DNA of 64,000 nt from Chloroflexota bacterium (GCA_028875185.1 JAPPFH010000127.1:17163-81162), one strand, 5' to 3'. Counted from the first letter of the stretch, positions 17,002-27,771 are shown. Notes: generated from the letters alone by a model not told the origin. Numbers and translations are program-made.

Positions 17002-18180
17002 ATGAGCGATCTGGCGATGCAGTCATGGGCTGGCCCGCAATTCAAATTGAGTGAAGAACAAGAGATGCTCTCGCGGATGACGCGCGATTTCGTTGCCGAT
17101 AACATTATCCCGGTCGCCGCGGAATACGACGAAAAGGCAATCTTCCCCGAAGACCTGTTTCATAAGGCGCGCCAACTCGGCATCGTCAACATGCTCGTCC
17201 CGGAAGCATACGGCGGCGTCGGCGCGTCATGCTTCGAAGAGGCGCTGGTATCGGAGGAATTAGGCTACGGCTGTACCGGCATCGGTACGAGCTTGGGGGT
17301 CAATTCGCTGGCGATACTGCCGATTCTGATCGCCGGCAGCGACGAGCAAAAAGCCTACTGGCTGGGTGAGCGCGTTGGCGAGCTTGGGCAGTTCTGTTCG
17401 TATGGCGTAACCGAAGCGGACGCCGGCTCTAATGTGGCCGGTATTCAAACGCGCGCGGATAAGCAAGGCGCCGCTTATATCATCAATGGCAGCAAGACAT
17501 TCATCACTAACGCCAGCTATGCGCATTTCTATACGATATTCGCCAAGACCGATATCGCCGCGGGCCACCGAGGCATGACTTGTTTCATCGTCGATCGCGA
17601 AAGCCCGGGGCTTAGCGTGGGCAAGAAATTCGACAAGCTGGGTCAACGCGCTTCGGATACCGCCGAGATCGTCTTCGATAATGTCGAGGTTCCAGAAGAG
17701 AATATCGTGGGCGAAGTCGGGCAAGGCTTCTACATCGCGATGAAGGTCTTTGATCACAGTCGCCCGGGTGTGGCGGCCGCCGCCTGTGGCTTGCAGCGCC
17801 GCGCCCTGGAAGAATGCGTCAAATACGCGGGCGAGCGCCAAGCATTCGGCTTGCCGATCTATCAGCATCAGGCGGTGGGCCACAAGATCGCCGATATGGC
17901 GATCAATTATGAAGCATCGCGGCTCTTGACCTGGCAGGCGGCTTGGCAGGTGGACGCGGGCGTCCTCAATCCGCGCGTGCCGGCCTACGCCAAAGCCTTT
18001 GCCGCCGATATGGCGACCAAGGCGGCAGTTGACGCGGTGCAGGTATTCGGCGGATACGGCTATATGAAGGAGTATCCAGTCGAGAAGCTGCTGCGCGATG
18101 TCAAGATATTCCAAATTTATGAAGGCACCAGCGAGATTCAGCGCAATATCATCGTGCGCGAATTGTTCCGCGGTCGGTGA
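17002..18180 (+). CDS. Acyl-CoA dehydrogenase
   Basis: 392 residues; FAD-dependent enzyme introducing the alpha-beta double bond in acyl-CoA during fatty acid or branched amino acid breakdown. The three-domain pattern is clear: helical N-terminal domain, middle beta domain with YGVTEADAGSNVAGIQT and FITNA, and a C-terminal domain ending in QIYEGTSEIQR, whose Glu is the catalytic base in short- and medium-chain enzymes. The ATG at 17002 has AAGGTGA five bases upstream and is preferred to the GTG at 16993. It is a single gene with no electron transfer flavoprotein genes beside it. Confidence 0.95.
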   Translation: MSDLAMQSWAGPQFKLSEEQEMLSRMTRDFVADNIIPVAAEYDEKAIFPEDLFHKARQLGIVNMLVPEAYGGVGASCFEEALVSEELGYGCTGIGTSLGVNSLAILPILIAGSDEQKAYWLGERVGELGQFCSYGVTEADAGSNVAGIQTRADKQGAAYIINGSKTFITNASYAHFYTIFAKTDIAAGHRGMTCFIVDRESPGLSVGKKFDKLGQRASDTAEIVFDNVEVPEENIVGEVGQGFYIAMKVFDHSRPGVAAAACGLQRRALEECVKYAGERQAFGLPIYQHQAVGHKIADMAINYEASRLLTWQAAWQVDAGVLNPRVPAYAKAFAADMATKAAVDAVQVFGGYGYMKEYPVEKLLRDVKIFQIYEGTSEIQRNIIVRELFRGR

Positions 18181-18230
18181 GAATTACCACCCCATCCACG
18201 ACCGCCTTTGTCTACCCGGCGCGCCCTCTT

Positions 18231-18275
18231 CGGGGATGAGGGCTTGAGGCGCTATCAATGAAATTCACCACTCCC
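18231..18275 (+). repeat. Dispersed repeat, copy 1
   Basis: Bases 18249-18275 are identical over 27 nt to the reverse complement of 63946-63972, and similarity continues for about 18 further bases on the 5' side (a G-rich stretch). It lies between the acyl-CoA dehydrogenase stop and the rpsL promoter, where no gene is present. No terminal repeats or target duplication are visible. Confidence 0.75.
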
Positions 18276-18329
18276 TAGGTTGAACATTCGGCAACAAGGC
18301 GAATTCCCGGCAATCCGAGCAGAAACGTC

Positions 18330-18358
18330 TTGACAATCTAACTTGCGCTTGATAATAT
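18330..18358 (+). promoter_or_regulatory. Promoter of the str/S10/spc ribosomal operon
   Basis: TTGACA (18330-18335), 17-base spacer, TAATAT (18353-18358) with TGA directly before the -10. This is the best sigma70-type match in the window and lies 190 bases before rpsL, as expected for the main promoter of the large ribosomal protein operon. Confidence 0.75.
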
Positions 18359-18373
18359 TCGCGCTTGCACTCG

Positions 18374-18410
18374 CAGCCAGCACCCTCCCCGGCGGAGGCG
18401 CTGCGGGCTG
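18374..18410 (+). promoter_or_regulatory. Structured leader hairpin upstream of rpsL
   Basis: CAGCC (18374-18378) pairs with GGCTG (18406-18410), with further pairing AGC/GCT and CTCC/GGAG inside, giving a long imperfect hairpin just after the expected transcription start. About 138 bases of leader follow before rpsL. It may be a binding site for an autoregulatory ribosomal protein; this is inference from position. Confidence 0.4.
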
Positions 18411-18548
18411 AACTGAGCAGATATGGCGAAAGTGCTTTGCGGCAGCAAGGTATCTCGCCATGAGCGAAATGAAGAATGGGCGTGCTAAGAGCGCCTGTTT
18501 GCATGTCTGAATGAAGTGTAGAGTTTGTAGTGATTAGCGGGGAATCTT

Positions 18549-18965
18549 ATGCCCACAATTAACCAATTGGTGCGCAGAGGGCGGAAGACAAAAAGCAAAA
18601 AGAATAAGGCGCCGGCGCTGCAATTTACCTTCAACGCTTTGAAGCAGCGGCGCTCGCGCCAGCAGAAGGGCGCGCCACAGAAGCGCGGCGTGTGCACGCA
18701 GGTCAAAACTATGACGCCGAAGAAACCGAATTCGGCGCTGCGCAAAGTGGCGCGCGTACGTTTGACCAATGGCATCGAAGTCAGCGCTTACATCGGTGGC
18801 GAGGGTCATAACCTGCAGGAACACAGTGTCGTACTCGTGCGCGGCGGGCGTGTCAGAGATCTGCCGGGCGTTCGTTATCATATCGTTCGCGGCACGCTCG
18901 ATACCAATGGCGTCGACAGCCGTGAGCAGGGCCGAAGCAAGTACGGGACAAAGCGCTCCAAGTAA
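18549..18965 (+). CDS. rpsL: 30S ribosomal protein S12
   Basis: 138 residues, decoding-centre protein of the small subunit. The hallmark [17 protein letters not shown] is present with the Lys that is mutated in streptomycin-resistant strains intact. It has about 14 extra residues (about 26-40, ending before PQKRGVC) compared with the 124-residue E. coli form, similar in length to the Firmicutes form. First gene of the operon. Confidence 0.98.
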   Translation: MPTINQLVRRGRKTKSKKNKAPALQFTFNALKQRRSRQQKGAPQKRGVCTQVKTMTPKKPNSALRKVARVRLTNGIEVSAYIGGEGHNLQEHSVVLVRGGRVRDLPGVRYHIVRGTLDTNGVDSREQGRSKYGTKRSK

Positions 18966-19004
18966 GGCAGCGGTCCGCGCGATACGCGGCGAAGGAGTTG
19001 AGTC

Positions 19005-19472
19005 ATGCCGAGAAGGAATCGTCCGCCCAAGCGGATACCACCGCCCGATGTCAAATACGGCAATCTTCATGTGGCGATGTTTATCAATCGGATGATGCGG
19101 GGTGGCAAGAAGAGTGTGGCGACGCGGATCATGTACGATGCGCTTGAGGCAATCGGGGAACGCACCAGAAAGGATCCGGTCGAGGTCTTTGAGATGGCGA
19201 TCCGCAATGTGGCGCCAGCGGTGGAAGTCAAGCCTAAGCGCGTCGGCGGCTCGACCTATCAAGTGCCGATTGATGTCTCGCATGAACGCGGAGTCGCCTT
19301 GGCGATGCGTTGGCTGATTCAATTCGCGCGCGACCGCAACGGCAGAAGCATGTCGGAAAAGCTGACCAATGAACTCACCGATGCTTACAACGGGCAGGGC
19401 AGCGCGATCCGGCGTAAAGACGAGACTCATCGTATGGCGGAAGCCAACCGCGCCTTCGCGCACTTCCGCTAG
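19005..19472 (+). CDS. rpsG: 30S ribosomal protein S7
   Basis: 155 residues, primary 16S rRNA binder that organises the head of the small subunit. Recognised from MPRRNRPPKR, the FINRMMRGGKK segment and the SMSEKLTNELTDAYNGQGSAIRRKDETHRMAEANRAFAH-type end. In E. coli S7 represses its own operon by binding the rpsL-rpsG gap; here that gap is only 39 bases with no obvious large structure. Confidence 0.97.
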   Translation: MPRRNRPPKRIPPPDVKYGNLHVAMFINRMMRGGKKSVATRIMYDALEAIGERTRKDPVEVFEMAIRNVAPAVEVKPKRVGGSTYQVPIDVSHERGVALAMRWLIQFARDRNGRSMSEKLTNELTDAYNGQGSAIRRKDETHRMAEANRAFAHFR

Positions 19473-19514
19473 GAAGCCAACGGTGTAATCCCGAAGATTG
19501 ACATCGGGAATTGG

Positions 19515-21620
19515 ATGGAAATGACTCAATCGCACGCTGACTTTGATCTCAAAAAAATCCGAAACATCGGCATAATCGCCCATATCGACGCCGGCAAGAC
19601 GACCGTCACCGAGCGAGTTTTGTATTACACCGGTATGGTGCACAGAATCGGCGAGACGCATGAAGGCTCGGCGGCGATGGATTATATGGCGCAGGAGCGC
19701 GAGCGCGGCATCACGATCACATCGGCGGCTGTTACCGCCAGTTGGGCCGATCACCAGATCAACATCATTGATACGCCAGGGCATGTCGATTTTACTGCTG
19801 AAGTACAGCGGAGCCTGCGTGTGCTTGATGGCGGGATCACCGTGTTCGACAGCGTCGCCGGCGTCGAGCCGCAATCGGAAACGGTCTGGCGGCAAGCCTC
19901 GGAGTACGAGGTGCCGCGGCTGTGTTTTGTCAACAAGATGGATCGGACTGGCGCCGATTTTGATCGCTGCGTCGATATGATGGTCGATCGGCTCAAAGCC
20001 AACCCGGTCGTCATTCAAGTGCCTTATGGCAGCGGTGAGAATTTCGAAGGCATTATTGATCTGCTCAGGATGGAGCTGATCACCTACGGCAATGATGAAG
20101 GCACGGATATCAATTCGCACCCGATTCCCGAGAGTCATCGAGAAATGGCGGAGACTCGCCGCGAGGACATGATCGAAAAGATCGTCGAACACGATGAGTA
20201 TCTCACCCTGAAATACCTCGAAGAAGAGATGATCAGCAATGAGGAACTGCTGGCGGCGCTGCGAGCGGGCACAATTGCCGGGCAGCTGCATCCGGTGCTT
20301 TGCGGCGCGGCGCTGAAGAACAAGGGGGTGCAGGCGCTGCTGAACATGGTGGTGGCTTTATTGCCCTCGCCGCTGGATATTCCGCCAGTCAAAGGCGAGC
20401 ACGCCAAGGATGGCGGGTCGCTCTTGCGTCATGCCGACGATGATGACCCCTTGGCGGCTCTCGTATTCAAAATCGTCTCTGATCAGTATGGCCGGCTGGC
20501 GTTTACGCGCGTGTATTCCGGTGTTTTGAAAGCCGGCTCGATGGTGTTGAATACGGCGAACGGTCGGCGCGAGCGCATTGGGCGAATCGTGCGTATGTTC
20601 GCCGACAGCCGCGAGGACGTCAAAGAAGTGCGCGCTGGCGATATCGCCGCCGTTATCGGCATGAAAGAGACCTTCACCGGCGACACGCTGAGCGCGACCA
20701 ACAGCCCGATTCTGTTGGAGAATATCAGCTTTCCGGCGCCCGTGGTTGAAGTCGCCATTGAACCCAACACCAAAGCCGATCAAGACAAGATGGGCTTGGG
20801 CTTGCGCCGGCTCGCGGAAGAAGATCCAACCTTTCAAATTGAAGTTGACGACCAGCTCGGTCAGACCAAAATCAAAGGCATGGGCGAGCTGCATCTGGAA
20901 GTGCTAGTCGACCGCTTGACGCGCGAGTATGGCGTTGACGCTCGAGTCGGCCGGCCGCGGGTCGCGTACCGCGAGACGATCACGCGAACGGTGGAAATCG
21001 ACACGACCTTCAAGCGGCAGACGGGCGGCGCCGGTCAGTACGCGCGCTGCACGATTCGCTTTGAGCCCTTGCCGGCTGATGAAAAGGATGAGGCTGATGG
21101 CGCGCTTCTTTTTGTCGATGGCATTCGCGGCGGCGCAATACCCAAGGAGTTTATCCCGGCGGTGAAGAAGGGCGCCAAGCAGGCGATGCAAGGCGGCGTC
21201 ATCGCCGGCTATCCGGTGGTGGATGTCATGGCGACTCTGATTGACGGCGCTTATCATGAGGTTGATTCGAGTGAAATCGCATTCACAATTGCCGGCTCGA
21301 TGTGCCTAAAGGAAGGCATTCAAAAGGGTGGTCCGGTCATTCTGGAACCATCCATGAGCGTCGAGATCGTTGTGCCCGATGCCAATACCGGCGCCGTGGT
21401 CGGTGATATATCGGCGAGGCGCGGTGTCATCCAGGGAATGGAGCCGCACAGCGAGGGCATCTCGGTAATCAAGGCGCAAGTGCCATTGGGCGAAATGTTT
21501 GGTTACGCCAATGACCTGCGCAACAACACGCAGGGGCGTGGCAACTTCAGCATGGAGTTTGATACCTATACGATCGCTCCGGAGGAAATCGCGGAAGCGG
21601 TGAAGTCCGGCGCGCGCTAG
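19515..21620 (+). CDS. fusA: Elongation factor G
   Basis: 701-residue translocation GTPase. G-domain motifs: AHIDAGKTT (P-loop), [12 protein letters not shown] (switch I), [18 protein letters not shown]. Domains II-V follow in normal order, with the domain IV region [15 protein letters not shown] and the C-terminal [21 protein letters not shown]. The ATG at 19521 is an alternative start two codons in. Single copy in the window. Confidence 0.98.
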   Translation: MEMTQSHADFDLKKIRNIGIIAHIDAGKTTVTERVLYYTGMVHRIGETHEGSAAMDYMAQERERGITITSAAVTASWADHQINIIDTPGHVDFTAEVQRSLRVLDGGITVFDSVAGVEPQSETVWRQASEYEVPRLCFVNKMDRTGADFDRCVDMMVDRLKANPVVIQVPYGSGENFEGIIDLLRMELITYGNDEGTDINSHPIPESHREMAETRREDMIEKIVEHDEYLTLKYLEEEMISNEELLAALRAGTIAGQLHPVLCGAALKNKGVQALLNMVVALLPSPLDIPPVKGEHAKDGGSLLRHADDDDPLAALVFKIVSDQYGRLAFTRVYSGVLKAGSMVLNTANGRRERIGRIVRMFADSREDVKEVRAGDIAAVIGMKETFTGDTLSATNSPILLENISFPAPVVEVAIEPNTKADQDKMGLGLRRLAEEDPTFQIEVDDQLGQTKIKGMGELHLEVLVDRLTREYGVDARVGRPRVAYRETITRTVEIDTTFKRQTGGAGQYARCTIRFEPLPADEKDEADGALLFVDGIRGGAIPKEFIPAVKKGAKQAMQGGVIAGYPVVDVMATLIDGAYHEVDSSEIAFTIAGSMCLKEGIQKGGPVILEPSMSVEIVVPDANTGAVVGDISARRGVIQGMEPHSEGISVIKAQVPLGEMFGYANDLRNNTQGRGNFSMEFDTYTIAPEEIAEAVKSGAR

Positions 21621-21702
21621 ATAAATGGCGGGCGCGCCCTGCCAGCAATTCTCGTTCGCCAATTCAATTTCAAGACACGGAGTTAAGAAGAGGGATTGTC
21701 AG

Positions 21703-22902
21703 ATGTCAAAAGGGAAGTTCGAGCGTACCAAGCCTCACGTAAACATCGGAACGATCGGTCATGTCGACCACGGCAAGACCACCTTGACGGCGGCTATCAC
21801 CAAGGTGCTGGCGCTAAAGGGGCAGGCGCAGATGCAAGAATACGGCGATATTGACAATGCGCCGGAGGAGCGCGCGCGCGGCATCACCATCAATATTCGC
21901 CATGTCGAATACGAAACCGATGCCCGGCACTACGCCCACGTGGATTGCCCTGGGCACCGCGATTACATCAAGAATATGATCACCGGCGCGGCGCAGATGG
22001 ACGGCGCAATCTTAGTCGTCAGCGCGCCCGACGGTCCCATGCCGCAGACCCGCGAACACGTGCTGCTAGCGAAGCAGGTGGAAGTGCCGGCGATGGTCGT
22101 CTATCTCAACAAGACCGATCAGATGGATGATGAAGAGCTGATCGAGCTGGTCGAGATGGAGCTCGCCGAATTGCTGGAAGGTTATGACTTCGATCCGGAT
22201 ACGCCCATCATCAAGGGCTCGGCTTTGGCGGCGGAGGAGAGTGACAGCACCGACCCGGGCGCGCCCGAGTATGCCTCGATCGTTGAATTGATGGACGCGG
22301 TAGACGATTGGATTCCGACGCCTATGCGCGATGTCGACAAGCCCTTCATGATGGCGATTGAAGATGTCTTCTCCATCAAGGGGCGTGGCACGGTTGTGAC
22401 CGGCAGCGTCGCGCGCGGTACGCTGCTCAAGGGCACGCAGGTTGATATCGTCGGCTTGCGCGATGAAATCGTCCAAACGGTCGTCACCGGTATCGAGATG
22501 TTCAACAAGGAACTCGATCAAGCGCAGGCGGGCGACAACGCCGGAATCTTGCTGCGCGGCATCGACCGCGATGGGGTGCAGCGCGGCATGGTCATCGCCA
22601 AGGTTGGTTCGATCACGCCACACAAGAAATTCAAATGCGAGGTTTACGTCCTGCGCCGTGATGAGGGCGGGCGCCACAAAGCCTTCTTCACCGGTTACCG
22701 CCCGCAGTTCTACATCCGCACCATGGATGTCACCGGCACGATCACGCTTCCGGACGGCGTTGAAATGGTCATGCCCGGCGACAATGTCAATCTCGACGTG
22801 GAATTGATCACGCCGGTCGCGCTGGAACGCGGTTCGTCCTTCGCCATTCGCGAAGGCGGCTTGACGGTGGGCGCGGGCCGCATCACCGAGATTCTTGAGT
22901 AG
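21703..22902 (+). CDS. tuf: Elongation factor Tu
   Basis: 399-residue GTPase that delivers aminoacyl-tRNA. P-loop [13 protein letters not shown] and NKTD motifs are intact. The start at 21703 has AGAGG ten bases upstream and gives the normal [20 protein letters not shown] beginning; the longer frame from 21625 is rejected. Two positions in otherwise nearly invariant segments differ: RGITIN is followed by IRHVEY instead of the usual T-(A/S)-HVEY, and [13 protein letters not shown] has Arg where most bacteria have Ala. Confidence 0.98.
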   Translation: MSKGKFERTKPHVNIGTIGHVDHGKTTLTAAITKVLALKGQAQMQEYGDIDNAPEERARGITINIRHVEYETDARHYAHVDCPGHRDYIKNMITGAAQMDGAILVVSAPDGPMPQTREHVLLAKQVEVPAMVVYLNKTDQMDDEELIELVEMELAELLEGYDFDPDTPIIKGSALAAEESDSTDPGAPEYASIVELMDAVDDWIPTPMRDVDKPFMMAIEDVFSIKGRGTVVTGSVARGTLLKGTQVDIVGLRDEIVQTVVTGIEMFNKELDQAQAGDNAGILLRGIDRDGVQRGMVIAKVGSITPHKKFKCEVYVLRRDEGGRHKAFFTGYRPQFYIRTMDVTGTITLPDGVEMVMPGDNVNLDVELITPVALERGSSFAIREGGLTVGAGRITEILE

Positions 22903-22993
22903 CTCGCCCAGGGACGCCAAAGACCGGAGCCGGGTCCAATGCCCGGCTCGCTTTCCCGGTCGATGTCCCGGATGAACGGATAAAGGTTGCTAA

Positions 22994-23302
22994 ATGGCAA
23001 AGAACAAGATTCGTATCCGACTCAAGGCTTACGACCATCGGGTGCTTGATCAGTCGGCGCAGCGCATCGTGGATACCGCGGAACGCACCGGTTCGCGGGT
23101 GGTGGGCCCAGTACCCTTGCCGACGCGCATCGAGCGGTTTACTGTCCGCCGGTCGCCTTTCATTGACAAGGATTCGCAAGAACACTTTGAAGTGCGGACG
23201 CACAAACGACTGATTGATGTGCTTGATCCCGACAGCAAGACCATCGATACGCTTATGAGGCTGAACCTGCCTGCGGGCGTGGATATCGAAATCAAGATTT
23301 AG
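22994..23302 (+). CDS. rpsJ: 30S ribosomal protein S10
   Basis: 102 residues; also NusE, a component of transcription antitermination complexes. Recognised from [17 protein letters not shown], the [14 protein letters not shown] loop and the [13 protein letters not shown] segment. Start of the S10 gene block, directly downstream of tuf as in many phyla; no separate promoter was found in the 91-base gap. Confidence 0.97.
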   Translation: MAKNKIRIRLKAYDHRVLDQSAQRIVDTAERTGSRVVGPVPLPTRIERFTVRRSPFIDKDSQEHFEVRTHKRLIDVLDPDSKTIDTLMRLNLPAGVDIEIKI

Positions 23303-23466
23303 GATTGCCGCTAACGCAGGAGCAAAGGGCAAACGCGCGAGTTTGACATGTGGTCGGCAAAGGCTCGCTGCGCGGCAATCGGCCAGTCTACAAACGATGG
23401 CGATGAATTGACCAGGTGTGATCAGAATTGATGGATGGCTGTTTCACCTGAGTGGAGGCGACACTG

Positions 23467-24105
23467 ATGAAGGGCATGATTGGCAAGAAAGTGGGCATGA
23501 CCCAAGTATTTGACGAGCAGGGAACAGTCGTGCCGGTCACCGTCATCCAGGCCGGACCCTGCTACGTGACCCAAGTTCGCAACACCGATCGGGACGGCTA
23601 CGTCTCGGTGCAACTCGGTTTTGGCGAGACTAAACCCAAGAATCTAACTAAGGGTCAGTTGGGTCACTTGCAGAAGCTGGATCTGCCAGCCTTGCGTCAT
23701 CTGCGCGAATTTCGTTTGTCGCGCGCCGCGGATGCCGGGGTCGAAGAGGGTCAGGAAATCAAAGTTGATGTATTCGAACGCGGCGAATTAGTTGATGTAA
23801 TCGGCACCAGCAAGGGTCGCGGCCACGCCGGGACAATCAAGCGTCACGGCTTCGCGCGCGGTCCCAAGACGCATGGGCAATCCGACCGGATGCGTTCGCC
23901 CGGTTCTATCGGCATGTGCGCCACGCCGGGCCGCACGCTCAAGGGTAAGAAGATGGCGGGACGTATGGGCAACGAACGTGTCACCGTGCAGAATTTACCT
24001 CTGGTGGTTGTCGATGCCGAGAAGAACTTGCTGGCGGTTAAGGGTTCCGTCCCCGGCGCCGTAGGCAGCATCGTGATGATCAAGCCCGCGGTTAAACGCG
24101 CCTAG
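23467..24105 (+). CDS. rplC: 50S ribosomal protein L3
   Basis: 212 residues. [16 protein letters not shown] at the start and the long loop with [21 protein letters not shown] reaching the peptidyl transferase centre are diagnostic. GGAGG lies eight bases before the ATG at 23467; the in-frame ATG at 23452 is less likely. The 164 bases between rpsJ and this gene hold no gene I can support. Confidence 0.97.
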   Translation: MKGMIGKKVGMTQVFDEQGTVVPVTVIQAGPCYVTQVRNTDRDGYVSVQLGFGETKPKNLTKGQLGHLQKLDLPALRHLREFRLSRAADAGVEEGQEIKVDVFERGELVDVIGTSKGRGHAGTIKRHGFARGPKTHGQSDRMRSPGSIGMCATPGRTLKGKKMAGRMGNERVTVQNLPLVVVDAEKNLLAVKGSVPGAVGSIVMIKPAVKRA

Positions 24106-24138
24106 CTTGACAAACGCGAAGGGCACAGGAGTAGGACA

Positions 24139-24768
24139 ATGCAGATTCCAGTGATGGATAGCGCCGGGCGGGAAGTATCGCAAATCGAACTGCCGGCCGA
24201 CATCTTCGAAGCGAAGATCAACGTTGGCTTGATGCACCAGGCTTTCGTCCGCCAGATGGCAAATGCCCGCCAAGGCACGCACAATACCCGCACGCGCAGC
24301 GAGATTCGGGCAAGCGGCGCCAAATGGTATCGTCAAAAGGGTACGGGCCGCGCCCGTCATGGCGCTCAGAGCGCGCCGATCTTCGTCGGCGGCGGCTTGG
24401 CGCATGGTCCCAAAACGCGTGACTACTCGAAAAAGATGCCGAAGAAAATGCGGCGCGGCGCGATTCGATCAACCTTGAGCGCCCTCGCGCGCGATGAGCA
24501 ATTGGTGATAGTGGACAAACTCGATATGGAGGCGCCGAAGACCAAGGCGGCGCGAAACCTGATTGAAACCCTGGTTGGCGATCAATCGGCGCTGTTGGTG
24601 GTTACGCTGGAGGAGAAGGCGGCGCGCAAGAGCGTGAGCAACCTCCCCAATGCGCATTCGATCAGCGCGAACTATCTCAATATTCGTGATTTGCTCAAGT
24701 ACGACCGCGTGATTATGACGCTGGACGCGTTAAATGTCGTGACCAGTATCTGGGGAAACGGAGCGTAA
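24139..24768 (+). CDS. rplD: 50S ribosomal protein L4
   Basis: 209 residues. The extended loop with [18 protein letters not shown]-type sequence and [16 protein letters not shown] identifies L4, which lines the exit tunnel. In E. coli L4 is the autogenous repressor of the S10 operon; no matching leader was identified here. One base separates it from rplW. Confidence 0.97.
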   Translation: MQIPVMDSAGREVSQIELPADIFEAKINVGLMHQAFVRQMANARQGTHNTRTRSEIRASGAKWYRQKGTGRARHGAQSAPIFVGGGLAHGPKTRDYSKKMPKKMRRGAIRSTLSALARDEQLVIVDKLDMEAPKTKAARNLIETLVGDQSALLVVTLEEKAARKSVSNLPNAHSISANYLNIRDLLKYDRVIMTLDALNVVTSIWGNGA

Positions 24769-24769
24769 C

Positions 24770-25072
24770 ATGGCTGAGCTTCATTTGTACGATGTCATAC
24801 GCCGCCCGGTGATTACGGAGAAGTCGACTGAGTTGGCTGAGGGGCAGAACAAATACGTTTTCGAAGTGGCGCGCAACGCCAACAAAATCCAGGTGAAAGA
24901 AGCGGTCGAAGAAATCTTCGACCTCGACGGCAAGGTCGTCAAAGTCAATACCATGATGATGCCGGCCAAGCGCGGTCGGCGCGGCCGCAGCACCTATATT
25001 CGGTCGCGCGCCTGGAAGAAGGCGATCGTCACGCTGGAAGAAGGCGTTACGATCGAGCTGTTTAACATCTAA
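24770..25072 (+). CDS. rplW: 50S ribosomal protein L23
   Basis: 100 residues, located at the tunnel exit where it binds trigger factor and SRP. Diagnostic segments are [17 protein letters not shown] and the central [17 protein letters not shown]. Begins one base after the rplD stop. Confidence 0.97.
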   Translation: MAELHLYDVIRRPVITEKSTELAEGQNKYVFEVARNANKIQVKEAVEEIFDLDGKVVKVNTMMMPAKRGRRGRSTYIRSRAWKKAIVTLEEGVTIELFNI

Positions 25073-25086
25073 TGGGAGCATGAGCG

Positions 25087-25920
25087 ATGCCCATCAAAGT
25101 CTATAAGCCGACTTCGCCAGGTCGCCGAGATATGACCGGCTATACATTTGAAGAGATCACCAAGAGCAAGCCAGAACGCTCGCTGACCCGCGCTTTGCGC
25201 AAGAGAGGCGGGCGCAACAATACGGGGCGGATCACCGTGCGGCACCGTGGCGGCGGGCACAAGCGGCGTTATCGTCTCATCGATTTCAAACGCAAAAAGG
25301 AAGATTGCCGCGCCGAAGTCATCGCCATTGAATACGACCCCAATCGCTCAGCGCGCATCGCGCTGCTGCAATATGAAGACGGCGTGAAGAGTTACATCAT
25401 CGCGCCGATGGGCGTCACCGTCGGGGATACGATTGGCAATGGCGCCATGAGCGCGCTGCGCCCGGGGAACAGCCGCGCGCTGAAGGACATCCCGCTGGGT
25501 ACGGTGGTGCATAATATCGAAATGCGCCCGGGCAAGGGCGGGCAATTGGCGCGCTCGGCCGGTACATCGGCGCAGATTTTGGCGTCGGAAGACAAGTATG
25601 TAACCTTGCGGCTGCCGAGCGGCGAGATGCGAATGATATTGAACACGTGCCGCGCGACAATCGGTCAAGTCGGCAATGCCGAACACGCCAACGTCAAGCT
25701 GGGCAAGGCTGGGCGCCGGCGTTGGCTGGGTTGGCGGCCCACTGTTCGTGGTTCGGCAATGGATCCGGCCAGCCATCCGCACGGCGGCGGCGAGGGCAAA
25801 GCCGGCATCGGCATGGCGGCGCCCAAAACGCCCTGGGGCAAGAAGGCGCTGGGCGTACGGACGCGGCGCAACAAGCGCACCACGCGATTCATCGTCCGCC
25901 GCCGCGGCAGACGCCGTTAA
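25087..25920 (+). CDS. rplB: 50S ribosomal protein L2
   Basis: 277 residues, needed for subunit association and peptidyl transfer. [22 protein letters not shown] near residue 40 and the C-terminal [17 protein letters not shown] loop, with the conserved His of the HPHGGGEG motif, are diagnostic. Confidence 0.98.
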   Translation: MPIKVYKPTSPGRRDMTGYTFEEITKSKPERSLTRALRKRGGRNNTGRITVRHRGGGHKRRYRLIDFKRKKEDCRAEVIAIEYDPNRSARIALLQYEDGVKSYIIAPMGVTVGDTIGNGAMSALRPGNSRALKDIPLGTVVHNIEMRPGKGGQLARSAGTSAQILASEDKYVTLRLPSGEMRMILNTCRATIGQVGNAEHANVKLGKAGRRRWLGWRPTVRGSAMDPASHPHGGGEGKAGIGMAAPKTPWGKKALGVRTRRNKRTTRFIVRRRGRRR

Positions 25921-25937
25921 TCTCGGGAGACAATCAA

Positions 25938-26207
25938 ATGTCACGTTCACTGAAAAAGGGCTACTACATCAGCCCAAAGCTGCTGGAAAAAATTGAGCGG
26001 CTAAACCAGCAGAATAAGAAAATTGTCATCCGCACCTGGAGCCGGGCGAGCACCATCTTCCCGCAGATGGTCGGGCATACAATCGCCGTGCATGACGGCC
26101 GCCGGCACGTGCCGATTTACATCACCGAAAATATGGTCGGGCACAAGCTGGGCGAGTTCGCGCCGACCCGCACCTTCCGCGGTCACATCGTGGATAGCAG
26201 GCGCTAG
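25938..26207 (+). CDS. rpsS: 30S ribosomal protein S19
   Basis: 89 residues from the ATG at 25938. [20 protein letters not shown], then [22 protein letters not shown] and the [15 protein letters not shown] end are characteristic. It sits in the 30S head beside S13. A longer in-frame extension into rplB is rejected. Confidence 0.97.
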   Translation: MSRSLKKGYYISPKLLEKIERLNQQNKKIVIRTWSRASTIFPQMVGHTIAVHDGRRHVPIYITENMVGHKLGEFAPTRTFRGHIVDSRR

Positions 26208-26218
26208 GAGGGGCTGAG

Positions 26219-26563
26219 ATGGAAGTTCGCGCAATCACCAGGTACCTGCCAATCTCGCCGCAGAAACTGCGCCTCGTCTGTGACAAGGTACGCGGCATGG
26301 ATGCCCAGGAAGCCCTGATCGTTTTGGATTATATGCCGCAGAAGGGGTCCGCCTTCGTTAGCAAGACTTTGAATTCAGCAATGGCGAACGCGGCCAATAA
26401 CTTTGATCTAAACCCGGACGATCTGGTTGTATCGAAGATTTACGCCGGCGACGGACCAACCTTGAAGCGTTTTAAAGCCGGCGCCCGCGGTCGTTACAAG
26501 CCGCGCCTGAAGCGCACGTCTCACCTTTGGGTGATTCTGTCGGAGCGAGAGGAAGATGATTAA
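26219..26563 (+). CDS. rplV: 50S ribosomal protein L22
   Basis: 114 residues. YLPISPQKLRLVCDKVRGMD and the C-terminal RFKAGARGRYKPRLKRTSHLWVIL hairpin, which reaches the tunnel constriction, identify it. Its TAA shares one base with the rpsC ATG (TAATG). Confidence 0.96.
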   Translation: MEVRAITRYLPISPQKLRLVCDKVRGMDAQEALIVLDYMPQKGSAFVSKTLNSAMANAANNFDLNPDDLVVSKIYAGDGPTLKRFKAGARGRYKPRLKRTSHLWVILSEREEDD

Positions 26564-27261
26564 TGGGACGTAAGGTTCATCCAAAAGGTTTTCGTCTAAA
26601 AGTGATCCGCGAGTGGGACGCTCGCTGGTATGCCGAGGGCGAACGCTATGTCAATTTGTTGATGGAAGATCGCAAAATACGAAAGTACTTGAAGGCCAAG
26701 ACGACGCGCGCCGGCGTCTCGCGCATCGAGATTGAGCGTCATCCCAACCTCGTGATCATCACAATCAATACCGTACGTCCCGGTTTGATCATCGGGCGCA
26801 AAGGCGAGGCGGTTAAGGAACTGCGTCAACAGCTGCAGGAAATGACGGGCAAGACCGTTAAGGTCGAAGTCAGCGAAATCGAAAAGCCGGATTTGGACGC
26901 GACGCTCGTCTCCGAAAATGTCGCCTCACAATTGAAGCGGCGCATCGGGCACAGCCGGGCGATGAAACGCGCTATCATGCAAGCCATGCGTCAAGGCGCT
27001 GGCGGCATTCGCGTCGAAGTTAGCGGGCGCCTGGGCGGCTCCGACATGGCGCGGCGCGAATGGATGTTTGACGGTCGCGTGCCGCGCAATACGCTGCGCG
27101 CCGATATCGATTATGGCTTTTCCGAGGCGCTGACTACCTTTGGTCAAATCGGCGTCAAGGTCTGGATTTATAAGGGCGATATACTGCCGGGCGAAGACCC
27201 GTTTAGCAGCCCGGCACAGCGCCCGGCCGAGCATGGCGGACGCCGGGGCCGCCGGAACTGA
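26563..27261 (+). CDS. rpsC: 30S ribosomal protein S3
   Basis: 232 residues. MGRKVHPKGFRL start, KH domain with GLIIGRKGEAVKEL (about residues 68-81), and the C-terminal GRLGGSDMARREW segment at the mRNA entry site. One-base overlap with rplV. Confidence 0.97.
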   Translation: MGRKVHPKGFRLKVIREWDARWYAEGERYVNLLMEDRKIRKYLKAKTTRAGVSRIEIERHPNLVIITINTVRPGLIIGRKGEAVKELRQQLQEMTGKTVKVEVSEIEKPDLDATLVSENVASQLKRRIGHSRAMKRAIMQAMRQGAGGIRVEVSGRLGGSDMARREWMFDGRVPRNTLRADIDYGFSEALTTFGQIGVKVWIYKGDILPGEDPFSSPAQRPAEHGGRRGRRN

Positions 27262-27336
27262 CGAGAAAACCGATTGCCTGTGGGGGCGAGCTAACAGCTT
27301 GCCAAGGTAAGCGCGGCAACTGTAGGAGCAATAACC

Positions 27337-27771
27337 ATGTTGATGCCGAAACGAAGAAAGTATAACAAGCAGATGCGCGGGCGAATGCGTGGCAAAGCGC
27401 GCCGCGGCGCCGTCGTGCAATTCGGCGATTACGGCTTGCAAGCGCTGGAGCCGAGTTGGGTCACCAGCCGACAGATTGAAGCCTGCCGCCGGGCGATGGT
27501 GCGTTACATCCGCCGCCGCGGCAAGGTCTGGATCCGCATCTTTCCTGATAAGCCGGTGACGCAGAAGGCGGCCGAAACGCGCATGGGCAAGGGCAAAGGC
27601 TCGGTGGAAAAGTGGGTCTGCGTCGTCAAGCCGGGGCGCATCCTCTTCGAAATGAGCGGCGTGCCCGAAGACGACGCGCGGGAAGCGCTGCGCCTGGCAT
27701 CGCATAAACTGCCGATCAAAACCAAGTTCGTCAAGCGCTTCGATCCGATTTCCGGTCGGGAGGTCAGTTGA
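27337..27771 (+). CDS. rplP: 50S ribosomal protein L16
   Basis: 144 residues, start [17 protein letters not shown]. The segment [21 protein letters not shown] is the classic L16 signature near the peptidyl transferase centre. Its stop shares one base with the rpmC start. The 75-base gap from rpsC has no visible structure. Confidence 0.97.
   Translation: MLMPKRRKYNKQMRGRMRGKARRGAVVQFGDYGLQALEPSWVTSRQIEACRRAMVRYIRRRGKVWIRIFPDKPVTQKAAETRMGKGKGSVEKWVCVVKPGRILFEMSGVPEDDAREALRLASHKLPIKTKFVKRFDPISGREVS

Noticed and set aside
18534-20291. 585-residue minus-strand frame across rpsL, rpsG and fusA
   Set aside because: Runs antisense to three certain genes; a by-product of codon bias.
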